DNA of 64,000 bases, taken from positions 45,383,364 through 45,447,363 of the forward strand of contig OZ024863.1 of the NCBI GenBank assembly GCA_964017155.1, given 5' to 3'. The translations under genes were made by a program, and so were the position numbers. Below are positions 13,514-46,441 of this stretch, one piece after another; position 1 is the first letter of the stretch; every line of letters begins with the position of its first letter. Under the pieces are notes generated by a model, which was given only the letters and a program-made list of their open reading frames with translations, did not search any database and was not told the origin of the DNA. Source of the DNA: Oasisia sp. SBJ-2009 (Eukaryota; Annelida; Polychaeta; Sabellida; Siboglinidae).

Positions 13514-14152
13514 GATTGCGCTACTCGCTAGGTGCCGCTGTGCAAGAAAATACTGGCGCCATCTGACGAACTTAAAAACTGGGTGTTCTGGCGTGAGTTT
13601 GTAAAATAATTAAACAAAATGTGTTAAATATATTGCCGATGTCTATTTAAAATGTAATATTTTGAAAGTCAAAACTTAATTATTAAAAGCATTAAGGTAC
13701 TATTAATGGTAAAACATACTGAAATGGCCATTGTTGATAAATACCAGTATTGCAGTACGTTTTTGACCATTCTAATAACATGTGCACTGTTTAATGTTTT
13801 GTTTGTTGTTATAGAATTAACGTACACCAATGAACCACTTCTACTTTCACAAAACACTCAACAAATAATTTTTCATCAACTCCGACTGTTATCATCCGCT
13901 GTTAGCAATGCGCGTTCCCGCCAAAAAGGGCTAGAACGCAGCCATGCCATGTACATATGTAATCCATTTGCCTAATCTGCTTGCCTTATTCCATCCGCAC
14001 GCACGTGTCTTGAATTCTGTATCATTGTGTTATACAAACTTTTGTTTTCTCGTAAACAGTGCATTTGACTTACGATAGGTAATCACATTTAAGTAGTATA
14101 TGAGTAGTCTTCATACCCCTTATGAGGTCGGTATTTAGTATTTACACTATGT
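13514..14152. other. Intergenic; no feature recognised
   Basis: Contains the 5' flank of the BRF2-like gene (GC-richer to about 13,600) and then AT-rich DNA up to the Kolobok-like insertion. The open frames here are short and show no family signature. Confidence 0.4.
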
Positions 14153-14156
14153 TTAA

Positions 14157-14985
14157 AGGACAAAAAAGGCTACGGCTTCGTGTCATACACCTAATAGAGT
14201 TTATACAAAGTAACAATTTCCACATATACTCAATTTTTTAACGTCAGCGGTTTACTCAGAATGTGACTTTAAAGTCTAAAATTCTAACGAAATCCACGAT
14301 GGTCTGGACGCCGCCATAGGTGAAGGGTTAATTTGGCTTGGCCATTCAGCGCGCGGCATTCTATATCTCGGTCAGCTTCCGGCGACGCTTTTAAGGGTCA
14401 ACAATTTCGAGTGTTCGACAGTTCGTTCAGTTGGCGTGACATCTAGCAGCTGCTTATAGACGTATATCTAAATCTGTGGTTAAATCTATGGTAAACTTTA
14501 GTAATTATGCCTTCGTGTTCGGCATACGGTTGCAATAATAGTTGAAAAAACCGCTAGTATTGAAGCAATGGATTCACGTTGGTGATTTGCGGGCGTACTG
14601 TTTGGGACTTTGATCGGTCCATTTTGAGGAGAAATGCTTTGATGTAGACATGTATCATCAGTTGATGGGATGATTTCAGCGATAACAATAATAGACAACT
14701 TTATATTTACCGTCATCAGCATGTTACGCGCGTTGCCGAGTTGCAGCCATTTCATGACAACAGCCAAACCCTATGCAGGGAATCTACGTGGAGAGCGCCT
14801 CGATCACCGTCGTGACGTCATTCTTCGTCTAAGATGGGGTAGCGCACAGAATTTGGATGGCTGGGTGTTAAAAAATATTTTTCTGGTAAACCGCTGGCGT
14901 TAAAAAATTGACTATATGTGGACATTGTTACTTTATATTAACTCTATTAGGTGTATGCCACGTAAAAGTTAACTTTGTTTGTCCT
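14157..14985 (+). mobile_element. Kolobok-like non-autonomous DNA transposon, copy 1
   Basis: An 829-bp element with long imperfect terminal inverted repeats beginning AGGACAAA. It is flanked on both sides by TTAA (14153-14156 and 14986-14989), a TTAA target-site duplication. Near its centre (14507-14545) is a 12-codon plus-strand relic with THAP zinc-finger spacing: ATG, then C-x4-C, then a stop. TTAA duplication plus a THAP remnant fits the Kolobok superfamily, since piggyBac lacks THAP and P elements use 8-bp duplications. No transposase remains. A close inverted copy is at 62,992-63,802. Confidence 0.7.
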
Positions 14986-15069
14986 TTAAGTCGCATCTCA
15001 ACATTTAAATTATAGGGTTTCAATTATTTTTATTTTTCAGTACTATACAGGATTGTCCCCTTGTGTTCA

Positions 15070-16919
15070 AGGTGTTTTCAATCTAGCCATGCCAAGAACG
15101 AAAACCCACCCAATTAAGCCTGTTGCACACACAGCGCCACGTACCTGAAAAAGCAAGCAGTGCCAAACGACGTGTCCGATACAAACACAGCTGCTCCACT
15201 AGGCGGAGCCACTGCAAGTTCACTTCCACGAGATGGTCCTCAGTATTCTATTCCTGGAATCAGATCGACACGCTTCCCCCAGGCATGCCTAACATAACGG
15301 ATGTACCAAGTTCCACAGTCGACCTGTCCATACGTCCTGAAAATTCCAACATACCTGACTGGTTTGTTCAGTTTCAAGCCAACTTCTTTCAGAAATGGGA
15401 ATGCCAATTCCATGAATCGGCACAACGTTTTAATTACCTCAAAGAACGGACAATGCACCAAAGTGGTCAAGACAACGAACAACTCGAAGAACTGTTTGAC
15501 AAGGTGCAAGAGCACGGCCACGGCAAGTTCAGACAAGGCGACCCACCAACTCGGGCGCCACACGGGCAGAGTTGTCCGAGAGTTGACAGCGCGTCTGCGC
15601 CATTACAGTCTGCCCCTCCACCACCGGGGGATACCAGGCCGAAAAACTGTTCAATACCACGACCGTGTGCTTACGACAGGTACGTGAAGCATGATACGCC
15701 GGCATACCACACCACCTTCCCAGTGCCAACTGCAACGCCATCGCAGCACTGAGCAAGAGCGGCACCAGCTCCATCACCACAAATATCAAAATGTGGGCTT
15801 AGAAAAGTTTGATGGGGATCCATCAGAATGGGAGAACTGAGCCCACCAATTCCGAATTTTCACGAACCGGAACCGAAACAAATGTTCCACCTCGTATCTT
15901 CCCTGAGGGGGCACGCGCTACACAGAACGTTTATCAGTCGAAACCGATCATGAACGCACTTGACAGCAAGTACGACTCAAAGAGACCGCTCATTATCGCG
16001 TCGCTACGCTCTGATCTGTCATTATCAGACAGGAGGAGGGAGAAAACCTGGAAACGTTTGGTGACAGAATGTTCAGCTTAAGATGCCGAGCATACCAAGG
16101 GATGCACCTGAACTAATCCAGGGATTGGCGGTACCCGCTTTCCTGAGAGGCATCAAGGATAAGACAGCGGGTCAGGAAGCTATGAAGTTCGGCAAGCCTA
16201 AAACAATTGTAGAGGCAATTGATCAAGTCATACACATTCAGTGCACGGCAAGAGCATTTGGGAAACCTACTCCACCAGATAGATCGTCTTTGGTGATTAA
16301 CCATCCACGGTCATCACTGAACAGCTTACTGGCATTGGCCGTGTCGTAAAAGGTGTCGTGTGCATGCTACAGTATGTCAACGTCTCGCCAGCGCCACACA
16401 ACGATGGTGCTTGCTTCTCGTGCGGAGGTAGCGTTCACATGGCAAAGTACTGTGCGACAGACGACGTTCTCCGTCCCCCTGACCTGCTACGAGTGTAGCG
16501 ATCGTGGCCATTTGTCTCGTTAAAGTACTAACACACGCCGACATACAGCAGAAAAAACTCATATAAAAAATTAGTGTTAACAAAACTGCACTCGTGAGCA
16601 TTTGTTTCACACGCCCCTGACCCTGTCAAATCTGTAAGAACTCATGAAACTTGGTAGATCTGATAACATTATGTCAGCTGTGAATATTCTAGTGAGAAGC
16701 CCAAAATACACTAGGTGGAATATCCCCCTCCCTAGAAGTTTGACTCTAGGACGAAATATATATAGAGGAATAATTAATTTAGAAACAGTAACAAGTAGTC
16801 CTGTTTCTCAGCAAAGTAAAATACATTATTATTTAAGTTGCAAATGTACCATAAATATATATCTGTTTATAGACAGTGGTATTTCTCTGTCGCTCAGATC
16901 ATGGAAGACGATTACATAG
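15070..16919 (+). pseudogene. Decayed LTR-retrotransposon gag-protease remnant
   Basis: A plus-strand run of broken frames. The first part (15,123-15,752) is a proline/glutamine-rich, gag-like matrix region with a coiled stretch. Next, about 15,790-16,340, comes a gag capsid-like region with several stops and frame changes. A CCHC zinc knuckle (C-x2-C-x4-H-x4-C) lies at 16,412-16,453. A second knuckle at 16,485-16,525 is in another frame and has a stop in place of its last cysteine. At about 16,860-16,900 a retropepsin-like D-S-G triad (16,872-16,880) sits in a hydrophobic context. No reverse transcriptase, integrase or LTRs were seen. Most likely Ty3/Gypsy-type; non-functional. Confidence 0.65.
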
Positions 16920-16938
16920 GGAAGGGAGCTATTGTGCA

Positions 16939-16964
16939 TTTATTTGCAGCAACCTCCGTTTATT
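16939..16964 (-). promoter_or_regulatory. Two candidate poly(A) signals for the polycystin-like gene
   Basis: AATAAA occurs on the minus strand at 16,939-16,944 and 16,959-16,964, about 310-330 nt past the TGA of the last assembled exon. This supports a transcript ending here rather than continuing into channel-domain exons. The hexamers are common in AT-rich DNA, so the support is modest. Confidence 0.35.
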
Positions 16965-17268
16965 TAGATTCCTCGTAACATAACAAAGGTTTGGGAACAC
17001 ATATCGGGGCACATTAAAAAGTGTCTAGGGAAATGACAATTTCCAAAGATCTAGGTCACGTGCCCCATCTGACTCCCCTGGATCCGCCTATGGACATGCG
17101 CCGACGTTATGTTTGTGTCATGAATGCAATGAAGACAAAACACAAGATACAGTTCGGTGGAAATCATTTCGTCAACGATACATAAACCTTGGCCATCACA
17201 AATGAGGCTGCACCTTCAAACTGGCACCGTCTTTCCGCTGTGAACAGCACTGTCTCGCTCAAATCACC

Positions 17269-37484
<20,216 letters not shown>

Positions 37485-37586
37485 GCCCGGTTAGCTCAGT
37501 CGGTAGAGCATGGGACTCTTATCAGTCAGCTAACCATCAAGGCTCGAGACATCCCAGGGTCGTGGGTTCGAGCCCCACATCGGGCG
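37485..37586 (+). tRNA. tRNA-Lys(CTT) with a 29-nt intron
   Basis: A complete cloverleaf. Acceptor stem gcccggt/atcgggc (one G-T pair), D arm gctc...gagc, anticodon stem tggga/tccca with loop CTCTTA|A and anticodon CTT at 37,518-37,520, variable loop gggtc, T arm gtggg-ttcgagc-cccac, discriminator G. An insertion at 37,522-37,550 falls exactly between tRNA positions 37 and 38, the canonical eukaryotic pre-tRNA intron site. It contains AAG, which can pair with the anticodon as in typical pre-tRNA introns. The mature product is 73 nt. Internal A and B boxes are intact, and a run of nine T follows, so it looks functional. It reads lysine codon AAG. Confidence 0.95.
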
Positions 37587-37589
37587 CAC

Positions 37590-37598
37590 TTTTTTTTT
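37590..37598 (+). terminator. RNA polymerase III terminator of tRNA-Lys
   Basis: Nine consecutive T, three bases past the discriminator base. Confidence 0.9.
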
Positions 37599-37997
37599 GT
37601 ATTTTCGATACAATTTAAAGGGTATTTAATCCATGTAATATTACTTTATTTTGAAGTTTGTTTCTAGTAGTTATTAAATATTTATTTATCGATGAACCAC
37701 GTTCATTTATAGCATTGATTGTATCTTATAAACCCATACCGTATAACCATAATGATTTATTCTCAAAATGTCAGTCCCGTCGTCTCTGCTGCTTGTCCGT
37801 CCCTCCCTCCCGCATCCTCCATTCCCTTCCTCTCTACCCTCTCTCTCTTCCTTCCTCCCCTCTCTCTTCCGCCCTCCCCTCCCTTCCTCTGTCCGCTCTC
37901 TCGTCCTCCCTCCCTCCCTCCCTCCCTGCCTCCGTCTGTCTCGCTCTACCCCATCTTCCCATATCTCCACAGGTTCTCTATAGTTCCACTCTCCCAG

Positions 37998-38152
37998 CAA
38001 ACTACACGACTCCTTTCCCTCTCACTCTCGTCAACGTGATCGGTGCTCGTCCGTTCGCCCCGCCAGTCGTACGGGACCCGTCGGCCAACTATTGCAAGCC
38101 GTGGCCGGGGGCCGTCGACGCACGGAAGGTGTTGACACACTCACCCGCCGAG
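37998..38152 (+). other. Candidate orphan coding exon
   Basis: A 155-nt segment with a strong acceptor (long C/T tract then ctctcccag) and a good donor (GCCGAG|GTGAGA). It is open in one frame, coding a stretch that includes 'LVNVIGARPF' and 'CKPWPGAVDARKVL'. GC content rises sharply within it. No neighbouring exon or known family was recognised. The preceding tract at 37,790-37,960 is a C/T-rich simple sequence. Confidence 0.3.
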
Positions 38153-40775
38153 GTGAGACATCGTGACACCCGCCCTCAACCTCTCGCACCCTCTGGCAGA
38201 CTCCGTCCCGTCCCGGCTCATTCCCCTCCCAACTCCCCACACGCCATCCCTCAGCGTTCCCACGGACTGTACCGGAGACGACCTAGTCGTTTTTATTCGG
38301 CAAAGAGATGTCACATTGAAACTATACATAAATATACAGTTAGTGTATAAAAAATATACAGGATATACAAAATACAAGAAGCTTTATTTATCGTTGGTTT
38401 ACATGTGAATTTCATAATATAACACCTGAACTATTTTCCGACAAACAAGGGTAAAGCAACAAGATATAAAACATAAAAAGACATACAATGTATTTAAAGT
38501 AAAAGCATTAAAACACATACAATAAAATACGAGTAAATAAAAGAAATGAATGTATACAATAAATACGATATACACCCGTTCATTAAATTACACCTGTAAA
38601 TTAAATTAGCTGTTTACCTGCAGATAGATCAATTGCATGACGGACCGTCCCAGTTCCAGATCAGTCTGCGGAACTCGTCGTTGTTTACATTTTTTCGCAT
38701 TTCATTTGGCAATTGGCAGGCTGTTCCAGTTCCGGGGACCATCATGCACGAATGATGACCATATACATTGGTAATTTGGACATTCGTAGTATTGCGTGCC
38801 CCTCTTAACCTACATGAAGCCTATAGGCTCCATCTATTAGATTGATCTTGTCGCACTTTATATTATTAATATATTATAGGCCCTACTTAGCACTAGAGCA
38901 TTATTAACTTATTGAAGTTACTGTCCTATTTTTGCATTCTGAACTGCATTTATAAGACAAAATAGGTATTCGCAAATTAAACGTTTCGCTCACATTTAAT
39001 AGCCTATAATTCTTATGAATACAAGCGACCCATGCAACCACGAGCTAACAGAACTTATCTTTTATCATTGATCTCGCGAAAGCATTTTGTTTCGAAGCAA
39101 ATTATTATAATTCAACATGAACAAACACACTTTCTTTTACAGCTTCGCCCGAAATCTGAATCGAGGCAGATCCGAAACACGGTATACACAAAACAACCGT
39201 TTTTAACAAAGTATAGTTGTGTTGCTTGGAGGTCAGATGGCATACCGTCTTCCTGTGATCACATGCATACATAAATTCCCATCATCCATTTCACATAAAA
39301 TTAAACAACTTTGGGTAATATTTAACTAAATTTAACCATGTTTAAAACCGTTACCACCAAAAGGCAGATTTGCAAGGGCAACTAATTATTTATAAGTAGC
39401 CGATTTTTTTTCAAATACAATAAAGACACGCCTATTCATAATATTATACACTACTGGCGGTATAGTCCTAATGTGTGAGGGCAGTGTTGTGTTCACTCGA
39501 AACGTGTGAAGTAGCACACGGGGCGGACACAGTCGTGGTTTCTACGAGACATCCCGTCGTTGTGGCTTTCACAGCGACTTGTTGACGCCGAGAGAAGGCG
39601 TGGCGGCCCGGCAGGAGCTCTGGTTTCTTGTCGACGCTAAACCGCATCCAAGAGCCAATTACCCGGCGGCGTAAAGAGCGAGGGTGTTACGAAGTTGATT
39701 ATAGGCGAAAGGTTCGCCACCCCGACGTTGCGACAAAAGCGTCGACAAAGGCCGTTGTGTCTGGTGTAATACGCTTTCCGTGCGACGAAACTTAGATGGT
39801 TGAAACCGTGTAGAATTTATGGTTATTATGGTTTTGAAATGTGGATGGAATGGTATTGAACAGCATCATATTGGGTTATAATACTTTAGTTTCTGTTAAT
39901 TGTTCATAATTATAAATACATAAAATAAAAATGATACTGATTTTTTTTAATAATATTACGTAATTGTCAATGTGTAGACGTAACATTTTTTTTCTCAAAT
40001 TCTATCAAATTGTACTATTACTCAATTGCAAGATGTTCATGATTAGGAAATAAATGTTATGATCAGAGCAGGGCCTACATTGTTTGGACGTTTTTTCTGT
40101 TGGTGAGACATGTCTCTAAATCATTGGACTTATATATATTCCCACGAAACATCAATTTGTGTTGTCTTTTGTAGTCAAATTGGTGTCCAACAAACAATAA
40201 GGTTTCATTACATAACGAAATAAATGTGTGTTTGTAACCTTCGTAAACAAGTGACAACATAGACTATGTACATTTCGTTTTACAATTTGTCTTTGCGCGA
40301 AGTTTACCGACAAATTTTCAAAACGTTTGACCACATGTGTAGTATCCATTATTATCACCACTGGACGTCGACTGGAGTTGCACCACTGACGGGCCATGTC
40401 CATGCATTTTGGTCATTGGGGACGGACCAAAGTGTCAGTCATTTCAACATAGATATATGTTCCAACACACCACATTCGCAGGCAGAGTTTATCTTGGTGT
40501 ACGAAAGCAAGGTACAGCAATATACATCGTAGACAGATTAAGATTCGAGAGAACTTTCGACATCTTCACGATCCTATCAATGAACTGCATTTGTCTGCAT
40601 GTTTTTCTTTGTCGTCTTGCTTTATAGTACATTTCTTTCAAGCGAATGGTGTCCACCAGACTGATATGATACAATGGACCTTCTTTGCGGTGATAGCATT
40701 GATTACCTAGCTGGAAGCATATAATTTTATTTATATATGTAAATTATATATATATATATATATATAATATATATA

Positions 40776-41180
<405 letters not shown>

Positions 41181-43233
41181 TTTGATTGACTATGTTATAA
41201 AAAAGAGAAAAAGTGAAATTATACTGTAACTTGTAATGTAAATATTGATTTACTCAATAAACAGATGAAACAAACACGACAAATCGGTCGCAGAAGCCAA
41301 CAGGAAGAACTCGCTTCTCGTCACGCGTGGCTGAACTCGCTCTCGATGGACGTCACGCGTGGCTGAACACGCGCTTGATTGATGTCTGAACGCGGAAAGT
41401 CAGCGCGCGCAACAATCGACGCCGGTGATTTCCGAGATGAACAGGCATCAGCGGACGTTTGATTATGTGGAAGAAAGGAAGCTGTCACGTCGGACACGTC
41501 GGCGAGTACACATTGACTCGCCGGGAGAGTTTTAACGAGCAGGTGCGACGCGCTAATGGCCAGGGAACCACCGCGTTGCCTCCGCGATCATTATTCCCCT
41601 CCAACGACTGTCCGCTTTTTATTGAGCGCGCCCATACGATCCCCCGCCCCTGCCCCGAGGGTACGAATCCCTCGGGATGGGCTCTCACACGTCTCCCGGC
41701 AGGCGGGTTTGTTTGCTTTGCCGGCCCCGGGGAGTTCGAGCATTGTGTCGTGTCCGAGACACGTGTCGATCTAGTTCCGATAACGTCACAGTCACACACG
41801 GGGAAGAGAAATGGCACCGTTGGTGATTCACTTTCGGTGACTTCGCCAAGGTGTGCCCGGCGGCGGGACAAGATAAGCCGACGAATTACACCTGTGTATA
41901 TAGATACGCATCTTGTTGTGTCTGTGATTAGGTCTATTGACGGCTTAGGTAATGTTAGTCTGACCTGGCGCAAATTTTCCCCGTTGTGTGCCAACAACGT
42001 GTTATATTGTGTTTATGTTTGTCACGTTACATTATGAGTACTAATAATAATATTCTCGCATTAAAAGCAAAGTTAACTCCTAAGTTAGGTCTAGATGATG
42101 ATCGATTGAACAGGTCTGCCAAGGAGTAAAGTGTGGACCGTTTTGAGTAAACCTAAGAACTATAGGGAGTAGGGACTAGATACAGCGCTTTTATAAAAAA
42201 AATTATGTAATTTTATAAGAACTTACGTTTAGATATAGTCTGACTAGTTAATTGAAAACAATGGCAATGTTTCAAGTTCGTATGGCATTACTTATAACGC
42301 ATTCGTTGGAGACAACAACGTGATGTATCCATATACAAAATGAAAATAAAATATAAAATAAATAAACCCTTTCGCGCACGCATTAAAATGGCAGACCGTT
42401 TGCTTATTATCATGTATTTACATTTTACATTTCTAAAACACGAAACATTGAACCTTTATCTATTGTAAACATTTCGTTCATTTAATTTAAAAACATGCAT
42501 ACTAAAATATAAATAAAACTTGGGAATATTACTCCAACTTAAAACAACACGTCTTTTGAATGACACATTTACACCATACACGTCTGTATTGGCCGTTGAA
42601 TACCGTACATATAGGCCTAATTCAAATTCAAACGTTGTTTATGTTAAAACGCGAACCTTTCCCATGGACTCAGATCGTGTCACCGTCGTCACTCAAGCGT
42701 GAACCGTCATCTGCCTGGTCGCCCTGTAATTACCCGCGATTAAACATGCAAATACAGAACATCAAATAATCGAACGCTTCTATGGGTTGTTTGCTCAACG
42801 CCTAATGAACCTACATTGTAGGGCACATAAGCCGGCCGCCTAAACGTTCTGCTCATCACTAATTTAGACGGACAACTATTCACGAGGTTTCCGGTGTCGC
42901 GTCGTTGGCGCTTTGTCGGTCTCTGCAGGTGTTTGCGCGCTTCCGCGATCGAGAATGCAAATAAAGGACGTTTCGGGCATTAACATCCGTCGTTGAGGGC
43001 CGAAGTACCAGCGATGGACACTGTTTGACTGACCGCCGCTTGACTTTGGCACCCGCGGCAGTCTGTAATCGTCGCCATTAGCGTTGACGTTTCTCGTACG
43101 GTCGGCGTCACTTCGCTTTGTCGGGCTAATTTATTGTATCAATATTTGGGTTCTGGTTTGTTACCGAAGTGTCCTGAGGCGATGTCTTCGGTTCTGGCCA
43201 GGTTCCCGCTGCGCACAGATTCAAATATGTCAA

Positions 43234-43853
43234 CGCGACGATTTAAGACGCCATAACATGTGTCTTATAAAGACGATTGGGCGTAGGTTAATCGCTCATC
43301 GTGCGGGCAAGCTATTCGTCAAGTGAACATATACTTGCATACTTTTATCCATCGTATGCAAATATCTAAGGATCGACAGGCACGCGGATATTAAACAGGT
43401 CCCACGGTATATTGCAAAATTTTATTGGTGGTATTGATATAATACACATGTATTTTAATAGTTCTGATAACATACCGGTTTTGTTAGATAGAGAAGATAC
43501 GAAAGCCAAATATTCTGCTAGTAAAGCAAATGTGCTTGCCGACATAAAATAAATTACATCAATTATTCAGTGCGTAAAATCAAGTAAACGTTATGTGATG
43601 TAAATTAATACAACCCCTATTATGTGATGTAAATTAATACAACCCCTATTTCGTTATTATGGTCGACTTGATGTCTATAAGAATGCAATTTCAACAATTT
43701 CAATAAACGCCAGAAAGCGTCAGCTACGCCCAAACTCGTATGCACGCAGACCGGCGGAAACATACTTTGTTCTTACATTAAAGTTAGCAATAATCCCAGG
43801 TAGTAACATTACCGAAAATGCCCGCCAGAATATATATATATATATATATATAA

Positions 43854-43901
<48 letters not shown>

Positions 43902-44008
43902 CAATCAATATTTATAATTACACAACTAGATGGTGGTTGAAAGTTGTGCAATCATAAAAAAAATACTGCTTGAATAATATACTTCCAACTTGATGAACAT
44001 TTTCACGA

Positions 44009-44058
<50 letters not shown>

Positions 44059-44168
44059 TGCAAGTATATGTTCACTTGACGAATAGCTTGCCCGCACGAT
44101 GAGCGAGCGATTAACCTACGCCCAATCGTCTTTATAATACACATATTATGGCGTATTAAATCGTCGCG
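43234..44168. repeat. Large inverted repeat, about 106-110-bp arms
   Basis: 43,234-43,339 and 44,059-44,168 are inverted copies, roughly 90% identical with one 4-bp insertion. They share 'agacgattgggcgtaggtt'. They enclose about 720 bp holding two (TA)n tracts and a 30-bp tandem duplication. The left arm lies at the end of a CpG-rich island, so the right arm looks like a partial inverted duplication of it. Confidence 0.7.
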
Positions 44169-44179
44169 TATATTATTTA

Positions 44180-44216
<37 letters not shown>

Positions 44217-45193
44217 CATAAGGATATAAACATTACATTGAACAACCGCTGCATCGCACAGACCACGTGAACGTGTATTCAGTCATGTCGGTGGTGTTCG
44301 TTACAGCGCCCACGCTGGGGTTTCCGGCGCCGAGCGAGAGATGCAGTGGCACTGACGTTGTCACCTTTTTTAGAAGCCGTCTATAATTACAGAGCCGTGT
44401 TTACCTTTAATTGGAACAGCCGCGTTTTATCGCGTGTCGTGTTTTTTCTTGGCGTTGGGTGTCGCGGAAATAGGCGCCATGCCGCGTGGTGAGAGGCGCG
44501 TTGGACGCCGTGGAAAGGGGTAGACAGACGGGAACTGGTCCGTCCACAAGTGCATGAATATCTCTGTTGAAAGAGCCAATTTCGTGTATACAAATGTGGT
44601 TGATGACCCACGACTTTTATGCAAAAGTAAAAACACAACAAACGCCATAATTCATTATATGTGTGTGATCAGTTTGTCTAGTGGAAAATATATGTTCAGA
44701 CTTTCAAAGTACAATACATTTGAATTCATTCATTGTTGATACATTTAACAATTGACACGAAACACTGAAGCTGGGAAACATGCTTTTCTGCGACCAGACC
44801 GAAGGAGTGGGAAAGATGTAGCGAAGTGGCAAAATCGCGACAATGCTTCAATCACTGGCCTCTAATTGTAAGTCTAAAGACGACCTCTTCTTTGGAAAAT
44901 CAAACGTTAACAAAACAACACCGATGATTTTGCTTCATTACCGTGCTGTGTAATTTTCCGGTGCCGCAGTTGATGCCGAGCGCTGGACAAGAGAAATGGA
45001 GAGAAAAGAAGAAGGAAAGGGAAATGAGAGAGAACGACAGATTTCTCGTTTGTCACGTAAAATTGCCGTTTTCAGTCCGCGACGGAAGTTGTTCAACACG
45101 GACGTGTATATAATATATATAATATATATAATGTCGCTGCTGTTTTACCCACAAATTTACCCGACAACACTTTAAACCATAATACATTTAAAG

Positions 45194-45273
<80 letters not shown>

Positions 45274-46382
45274 CTAATATCCATGATGTCATTCACGTGA
45301 AAACGTGCACAAACGCAACTATATCCATGAATATCCGTACATAGACGTGCATATAATCAATACAGATTGTTTAATATGTTATCCCGAAACTCATCTCACG
45401 AAATCGTGTGACTTAGCCGGGGGTCACTATATTAAAACCTAACCAAACTAACATTTCTTGAAGGCGTGGATCCCATACATGAACAAAATATTGAAACAGT
45501 AGAAACAGTATAGGTACCCCGATTCGGAATTACTACTGTTGTGTTTGTTAGTCGTACATACGCTGGTTCACCACAATGTGCGATGCTTCTGGCTAAATAA
45601 CGACAGACACGCGGAAGCGACTGTCACTACAACCGGGCCTGCTTCAGGCAATATGTCACCGGTCTCTCGTCAACTAATCGAGCCGGTTCCTCGGTCAATT
45701 GCGACGTTTACACGCGCGATAACCATTCGGCAATCGGTTGGCGCACAGCTGCGGAATTCCACTATACGTTTTTGTGGCATCGAGCGTCTTTTTTGCGCTG
45801 AATCCCCGCTAACCGTTGTGCCGGGAAGAGACGTCGCCGAAATTAGAGGAATTCGCGCGGCCGAATCCGATACGTCTGTAGGGTTTGTTTGCGGGTCCGT
45901 CTGAACTTGTACATTCGTCTCGCTTGGTGCGTCTCCGTTGTGGCTCCGGTCCGCCATGCTCGCCTGCCAACGGTGTAGCGTGCCTGGTACGTGGTGTATA
46001 CTGCCGTGCATGCACGTGCATCATCAAGGTGTTGTTAGATGTAGCGACAGAGCAGAAAGATGTCTATTACAAACAATCATTATACGGTCGATACGTCTCC
46101 ATGTGCGTTGGTTTTTAAAGAGATGTTCACAACGTGATCTCTCTACATCATAGAATAGTGATTTGCAATGTAATCTGTTCGCATACACTGATATGCTAAA
46201 TTTGGGAAATGTTTAGTTGCCTACATTTTGTGACAACATACCTATATATGCGGAAACAATATAACAAATAGTTTAGTGTGTGTGCGCGTGTGCGCGTGCG
46301 TGACAAACGCATTTATGTATTACTTGTAAGACACAGTAGGCCAAATGTGTAACTTTGATTTTTTTCACTGACGTACGCGCGT

Positions 46383-46441
<59 letters not shown>

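Noticed and set aside
13514..13600. Search for a zinc ribbon upstream of the BRF2-like gene
   Set aside because: No CxxC pair in any minus frame joined to the ATG, so the missing ribbon is not a mis-called start.
37658..38350. 230-codon plus-strand frame
   Set aside because: Its first half is the C/T-rich simple sequence (Ser/Pro/Leu repeats). Only the inner 155 nt with splice sites were kept as an exon candidate.
41459..42037. 192-codon plus-strand frame
   Set aside because: Lies in a CpG-rich island where stops are rare. An opposite-strand frame of similar length exists, and there is no family signature or codon pattern.
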